Part shown: positions 58,911 to 64,000 of the stretch, one piece after another
Layout of the letters: each line of letters opens with the position of its first letter
Numbering within the stretch: position 1 is the stretch's first letter
NCBI GenBank assembly: GCA_007922305.1
Contig: ML677358.1
Coordinates: 16,479,327 to 16,543,326, forward strand
Length of the DNA: 64,000 bases
Direction: 5' to 3'
DNA from: Dermatemys mawii
Taxonomy: Eukaryota; Chordata; Testudines; Dermatemydidae
Notes under the pieces: generated by a model
Databases searched by the model: none
Seen by the model: the letters and a program-made list of their open reading frames with translations, nothing else
Told to the model about the DNA's origin: nothing
Program-made: the position numbers and the translations under genes

Positions 58911-59689
58911 AGCATATTATGTGTGCTTGTGACTCTTCTTCTTTGTGCCCTTCTTTTCCCCTATCATCCCCCCTCCCCTCCCACCAAAATGCACTTTGAA
59001 ATCTTATCCATATGATCCTTGTGAATTACCCATAGGAGGAACAGGTATTAGGGGGTTCTCTTTACTAGTGTGTTAAAGTAGCTACTGATACAGTTAATAT
59101 CTCTGGGGCCAGTACTATGTTGATTTGAGAAGTACATGCTTAAGGAATCATTTAATGAACCTTAAAGTTATCATAATTAATGGATTTGTCTCTACAGAGT
59201 AAATAGGGTAAAGGTGGAATTGCAGATCCTGGTAGGTTTCCTGCTTCTGCTGGTTTACCTAATACCTGTAATGTTGCTTCAGTGCAGATTGGGGCCTGTG
59301 GGTAAGCAAGGTCGAATATAGTGTGTATACACGCATGCGCAGATACCCCCGCCCCCTTTCTGCTAGCTGTGCCGTGTGTATCCCCTGCTCTGAGAGAGGC
59401 ATCAGGAATGGTGTGCAGAGGTGGGAATGAACAAGGAGCCTTAATCAAGGAGAAATCTATGGTCAGAGGAGTTAAGGACAGTAAGGCGGTGTTCTTAAAA
59501 TATGTTTTGAACAAAAATAATCCTAGTGTTGGTATTGTACCATATCAATAATGCAGAAAAGACAGAAGCGTTCAATAAATAATTCTGTTTTGGGGGATTA
59601 TGTAGTTTTTAAATCAAGTCCTGATCACTCACATCCAAGAGTTTTAAAAGACTTGGCGTAGGAACTTGCTAGACCAACCATGTTATTTT
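58911..59689. other. Intron 1, no gene seen
   Basis: No gene or clear repeat recognised. Confidence 0.5.
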
Positions 59690-60990
59690 TCAATATGTCT
59701 TGTAATACTGGGAAGTTCCAGAAGACTGGAAGAAATCTAATGTTGTCCCAGTATTTAAAAAGAGGAAACGGGATGACCTGGGTAATTATAGGCCTGTCAT
59801 TCTGACTTTGATCCTGGGCAAGATAATGGAGCAGTTGATACGGGACTCTACAAATGTAATTAATGCCAATCATCATGGGTTTATGGAAAATAGATCCTGT
59901 CATATTAATTTGACAGGATCTTTTTTGTTGCTGTTACAAGATTGGTTGATGAAGGTAATAGTGTAGATGTAATGTACTTAGATTTCTGTAAGGCATTTGA
60001 CTTGGTACTGCATGACATTTTGATTTTAAAAAAACCTAGAAAATTAACATGACACATTCTACGGATTTAAAATTGCCTTCCTGTTAGGTCTCAAAATGTA
60101 ATTATAAACAGAATCATCCATTCAATAGGTATGTTTTGAGTGAAGTCCTGCAAGGATTGATTCTTGGCCCTATGCCTATTAAACATTTTTTATTTAATGG
60201 TTTGGAAGAAAATGTAAAATCTTAGTTTGCAGATGACACAGATATTGGGGGAATGATAAATAATGAAGAGGACAGATCATGGACAGCAATCTGGATCGTT
60301 TAGTAAGCTGGACTCAAACTATATGCATTTTAATATGGCTAAATGTAAAAGTATATATCTAGGAACAAGAAATGTAGGCCATGCTTTCAGGAGGGGGAAC
60401 TTGATCGTGGCAAGCAGTGACTCTGAAAAAGATTTGGGGGTTGTGGTGGATAATCAGTGGACTGAGTTCCCAGTGTGATTGTGGCCAAAAGAGGTAATGC
60501 AGTCTTTGGATGCATAAACAGGAATCTCAAGTAGGAGAAGAGAGATGATTTTATCTGTGTATTTGACACTGGTGTAGATGCTGCTAAAATACGGTGCCAG
60601 TAGTCCTGGTGTCCACAACTCAAGAAGAATGTTGATAAATTTGGAAAGGGTTCAAAGAAGAGCCATGTGAAGGATTAGAAAATCTTTCTTATAGTGATGG
60701 ACTCAAAATGAGCTCAATCTATTTAGCTAAACAAAGAGAGAGTTAAGGGGCCACTTGATTACAGGAAAAACAGATGTTTAATTGGGCTCTTCAGTCTCGC
60801 AGAGAAAAACTTAACATGATCCAATGGCTAGAAGGTGAAGCTAGACAAATCCAGATGGGAAGTAAGGCATACATTTTAACAGTGAGGGTAATTAACCATT
60901 GAATAATTTATGGGGTGGGTTGTGATGGATTCTCAGTCGTGGACAATTTTTACATTAAGAATGGATATTTGTCAACACTATCTGCTATAG
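59690..60990 (+). pseudogene. CR1-like LINE reverse transcriptase, degenerate
   Basis: Plus-strand frames give, in order, DWKKSNVVPVFKK and GNYRPV (about 59,727-59,805), LDFCKAFDLV (59,978-60,007, reverse transcriptase block A region), then FADDTDIGGM at 60,226-60,255, the catalytic box with both aspartates intact, and SDSEKDLGVVVDNQW (about 60,415-60,460), typical of CR1 and related LINEs downstream of the catalytic box. Further 3' the order of CR1-like motifs continues weakly to about 60,990. Stops and frame changes break it in several places, so it is an old dead copy. No endonuclease half and no complete 3' end were seen. Confidence 0.88.
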
Positions 60991-61207
60991 AAATTATTGT
61001 GGGAAAGTTCTTTGGCTTTTGCTATACAGGAGGTTACATTAGCGATTAGGTGATCTGGGCCTGGGAATCTATGGGTCTGAACACACTCTCCCAGCAGGGT
61101 CATAAGAAGGGAAGACAGATGAGCAGCTGACCCCTCGGCAGGCTGGAGGGAGGGCACATTCATTGGGACAGAGCGCACAATAGCTGGGCTCCCCTCCCTC
61201 TCAGCTG

Positions 61208-61265
61208 CTGTTGTTTTTTGTAGTAATATGGCCCTCACTGCTTTCCAAGTTGTGCAGGCCTCTTA
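61208..61265. mobile_element. Truncated right end of the 56,089 hAT family
   Basis: Reads tagtaatatggccctcactg then ctttccaagttgtgcaggcc, matching the right end of the element at 56,089-56,296 with a few changes. No left end was found. Confidence 0.75.
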
Positions 61266-61269
61266 AAAT

Positions 61270-61419
61270 GTAGATGGATGTCGCTCAGGGGTAAGAAAAA
61301 AATGACACCCTGGAGCTCTGTAGCCATGCCAGCCAACCCCTGGTGTAGGCACGGCTAGGTCGATGGAGAAATGCTTCCTGTCGACCTAACCGCTGAGGGA
61401 GGTGGGTTACCTACATCTA
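61270..61419. mobile_element. Fold-back fragment, same family as 5,027-5,285
   Basis: Contains atgtcgctcaggggt, cccctggtgtaggcacggct, aggtcgatggagaaatgc and gctgagggaggtgggttacc, in the same order as the element at 5,027. It stops where a hAT element begins at 61,420. Confidence 0.65.
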
Positions 61420-61688
61420 CAGTGGTTCTCAAAGTGGGGGTCACGACCCCTTGAGGGGTCGCCGGGCACCATAGCCGCTGAGAAGCCGCCGAATTGATTA
61501 CTTCTGCATTCGGCGGCTTTTCGGCGGACATACCGAGCTATTTTGGGAGCGCTCGGCATGTCTGCCAAAAATAGCCGCCAAATGCAGAAGTAATCAATTT
61601 GGCGGCATTTCGGTGGACACACAAGGGTCGCGCCGTGCCACCGGAGAAGAAAAAAGGGTCGTGGTCTCAGGAAGTTTGAGAACTGCTG
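61420..61688. mobile_element. hAT-like MITE with an internal 33-bp-arm hairpin
   Basis: The left end cagtggttctcaaagtgggg and the right end gaagtttgagaactgctg are inverted repeats. The octamer atctacag is found at 61,415-61,422 and 61,689-61,696; on the left it overlaps the first three bases of the terminus, as if one cag had been lost. Inside, 61,485-61,517 and 61,574-61,606 are reverse complements at 31 of 33 positions, centred on aattgattacttctgcatt. Confidence 0.88.
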
Positions 61689-61696
61689 ATCTACAG

Positions 61697-62786
61697 TGAA
61701 ACTTGATGACCCTCCGAGCCGCATGTGATTATCTCCAGAAGAAGTTTGAGAGCTGTGCCCCATGGGACCTCCCCTCCCTGCTGGGCAGAACCAGAGGTGA
61801 TGGGGGGAGGACGGAGGTGCATGTAGGGTCACCTGGGAGTGGCAGGGCAGGGCCGCTGAGGATAAGAAGGGGAATGTGCCTCGGAGGCGGGGGAAGGCTG
61901 TTGGGAGGGTTGAATCTTTAAATTGTGCCCCCTCACACTCAGCAAGCACCAGTCAAGTCTGGCAGAAGCCCCTAGCCCCACCACTCTGCTGTAGGGCAGA
62001 AGCCCCAAGCTTCTCTCCCCGCCCCAGTCTGGTCTATGGAGAATGAGACCCTTGGGGTTGCGGGGCAAGCTGCATTTTATCTGCAAGCCACGGTTTGGCC
62101 ACCCTGCTCTGATCATTGCACTGCATTCTGACTTTAATTCCACCGTGTTGTCATGGAGCTTGAGATCTCGGAGCTCCAGGGCACTAAGATGGGAGACCTC
62201 CCATACGCTCCCTGCATGTCTGTCAGATTCCCTTTCTGAAGTTATTTTTAGAAAGTGATCCTTGCAGCAGTTGCATAATTTAAATTGTACGTTGTCGAGA
62301 GGGGCAGGCAGTGCCTGGCTTGTTTTGCTGTTACAATGGGACTTGAGATGGATCTGTCTACCCTCGGAGTGGCAGCAAATTGGTTTTAATGCTTTGAGCT
62401 TCCTGCAGCGGGTCTTGCTGCTGGTGAACAGGTGTCCAGCAAGCCTTGGTTATGCTGCTCAGCTCTGATGCTTAGGACAAGGCCTTTTTCTTGGATCTGA
62501 CTTAAGCAGCGCTGCCCATGGCGGTTTGTGTGTATTATGTACAAGAAGCCACAAGTGTGGCAGGTGCCGTCGGACTGCGTCCCACAATGCAGCACTTAGC
62601 CTTTGGAAATTGATCCAAATGATTGGCTTCCCACAGGAGTGCTGAGCACGGAGACGGTGCTTTGGGAGTTCAGAAAGCTTTTGTGTAATCTGGGGGAGGG
62701 GGGCGTGATCCTTGCAGATGTCTCTGAGCCGGTCTTCTGCTACTGTCCCTGCGCCTGCTTCTTGACATGAAACTCTCCTTTACAGT
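61697..62786. other. Intron 1, no gene seen
   Basis: Part of the segment near 62,030-62,110 (gcaagctgcattttatctgc) may be an old transposon end, but no unit can be delimited. No gene recognised. Confidence 0.45.
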
Positions 62787-62930
62787 TACGTAGCAATTGC
62801 CAGACTGGATCAAACCAGGTCTGTATCACGTCTGGTATCCGTCCCTGACCATGGCCGCCTCCTGATGCTTCAGAGGGTGGTGCAAGAAATTCTGTAAGGG
62901 ATCGTTCTGGAATAACCAGCCGGAAGGGAA
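62787..62930 (-). mobile_element. CR1-type LINE 3' end fragment
   Basis: Reads tagcaattgccagactggat, gatgcttcagagggtggtgc, aagaaattctgtaagggatc and ctggaataacc, the reverse orientation of a turtle CR1 3' end. Confidence 0.7.
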
Positions 62931-63540
62931 GGGAGCCTGTGTCCGCTGTTCATGTCTGCTCTGAACAGGAGGGCTGTACATCCCTTGCATTTTTTAATCC
63001 TATGTTTCCCCTTTGGATGAGTATTGCTGGGAGACAGTGGCATTGTCATCCTAAGATCTCCCGGCCCCTGGCTGCTTTTCTTTCTCTGAATGAAAATAGT
63101 TGGTGGTTGGATGTTTGCTTGGGCGATTGGGAGGAGAGCTTTTCCCACTGCTGGGCAGGGCCTTTGTCTGCAGCCAAACAAGGGCACCTGCCATACCCGG
63201 GTGAGGTGTTAACGTGCACGCCTTGGCTGGAGGCGCCATTGAGGGCAGGCAGCCGGGAAATGGTCTGGTGGGAGCTGGGGCTTGTCTTTCTCTCCCCCGC
63301 TCCCAACTTCTTCCTCAGCACAGAGCCAGGCTTTGAGCCAAGTCACAGGCTGGTGAGAATGAGGTGATCTCCGGCCCCATAGGCTTACCAGACTTCCTAC
63401 AGCCAGGTGTAAGCATTAGTCACCTGTGTCTGGCACCAATGAGCAACCAAGCTGGTTGGTCACCAAAGAGAGGCCAAACGCTGACAGGTCCCTCCCCTCT
63501 GGAGGTGGGTGGTGGGGCAGTTTGCATGACCATTGCATGG
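62931..63540. other. Intron 1, no gene seen
   Basis: A 142-codon frame at 62,939-63,367 has no known domain; a minus-strand frame covers the same bases. No confident repeat. Confidence 0.45.
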
Positions 63541-64000
63541 ACTTAAGAACAGCCATAGTGGGTCAGACCCCTGGTCCCTCTCGCCCAGTAGCCTGGCTTC
63601 TATTGTGCCCGGTGCTAGGTGCTTCAGGGGGAATGTACAGAACAGGGCAATTGCGAGTGATTCATCCCCCATTGTCCAGTCCCAGAGCGTGTGGTTGTCT
63701 CTGACTGTTTTGGCTAATAGTCACTGATGGGCCTGTCTGCCATGAACTTATCTAGCTCCTTCTCACTCCCCAGATACACTTTTGACCTTCACAACATCCC
63801 CTGGCCATGAGCTTCACAGATTGACTGTGTGAAGAAATGCTTCCTTTTGCTTGTTTTAAACCTGCTGACTAATTTCATTGAGTGACCCCAAGCTCTTGTG
63901 TTAGTGAAGAGGTGAATAATACTGCCTTATGCGCTTTCTCCACACCAGTCGTGATTTTATAGACCTCCGTCATATCCTCCTTTAGTCATCTTTCAAAAGA
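63541..64000 (-). mobile_element. CR1 LINE 3' end, well preserved, runs off the window
   Basis: In reverse orientation it starts with the CR1 3' tail: acttaagaacagccatagtg, ggtcagacccctggtccctc, then gtgcccggtgctaggtgctt, tgccatgaacttatctagct, tgtgaagaaatgcttccttt, cctgctgactaatttcatt and ccacaccagtcgtgatttta. The order and spacing follow a turtle CR1 3' region closely. The 5' side of the element lies beyond the window. Confidence 0.88.

Larger units (their letters stand above)
25597..64000 (+). other. LARP1: LARP1 intron 1 (partial, more than 38 kb)
   Basis: No sequence like LARP1 exon 2 (which should begin near HSAPAKVV in translated form) was seen on the plus strand up to the window end, so all the downstream DNA is provisionally intronic. 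It contains many DNA transposons and LINE or SINE relics. An unrecognised alternative exon cannot be excluded. Confidence 0.75.

Overview
This is a window of vertebrate nuclear DNA, most likely from a turtle. The evidence is one recognisable protein-coding exon (LARP1) in a CpG island, mammal-style MIR and L3 relics, CR1 LINE fragments, and many short non-autonomous DNA transposons whose termini I associate with chelonian genomes. The turtle call rests on remembered repeat families, not a search; a crocodilian or another non-avian sauropsid is less likely but possible.

Layout. Bases 1 to about 24,450 contain no gene I can support. In most vertebrates the gene upstream of LARP1 is HAND1, and this would be intergenic DNA between them; no HAND1 sequence is visible. 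The stretch holds MIR, L3 and CR1 relics, a broken non-LTR reverse transcriptase on the minus strand (13,505-14,165), palindromic fold-back elements (near 5,030, 7,140-8,005, 9,018-9,278) and hAT-like insertions (10,227-10,559, 15,011-15,404, 21,521-21,827). From about 24,600 to 26,680 there is a strong CpG island with a TG/CG alternating run, a C24 run, and the first coding exon of LARP1 at 25,116-25,596 (160 codons plus one base), ending at a good splice donor. Everything downstream to 64,000 is best read as LARP1 intron 1: no second exon was recognised, so the intron exceeds 38 kb here.

The intron and the upstream flank carry a dense layer of hAT-like miniature elements. Eleven have 8-bp flanking duplications that match in 6 to 8 positions; five of these are perfect (15,011-15,404; 21,521-21,827; 31,950-32,158; 32,692-32,998; 46,079-46,813) and 56,089-56,296 makes a sixth. 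They fall into several families, some repeated in the window (three copies of a 307-bp family, three of a 93-142 bp family, two of a 0.7-kb family in opposite orientations). Older layers include MIR, L3, CR1 and palindromic fold-backs, several of which are interrupted by the younger insertions, giving a relative age order.

The only gene product is the low-complexity N-terminus of LARP1, the La-related protein that binds the 5' cap and oligopyrimidine tract of TOP mRNAs under mTORC1 control. No RNA gene, CRISPR array, operon or viral gene was found. The most interesting candidates are the oligopyrimidine tract just 5' of the LARP1 start codon, a perfect 19-bp-arm hairpin 1 kb upstream of it, and several very well matched inverted repeats.
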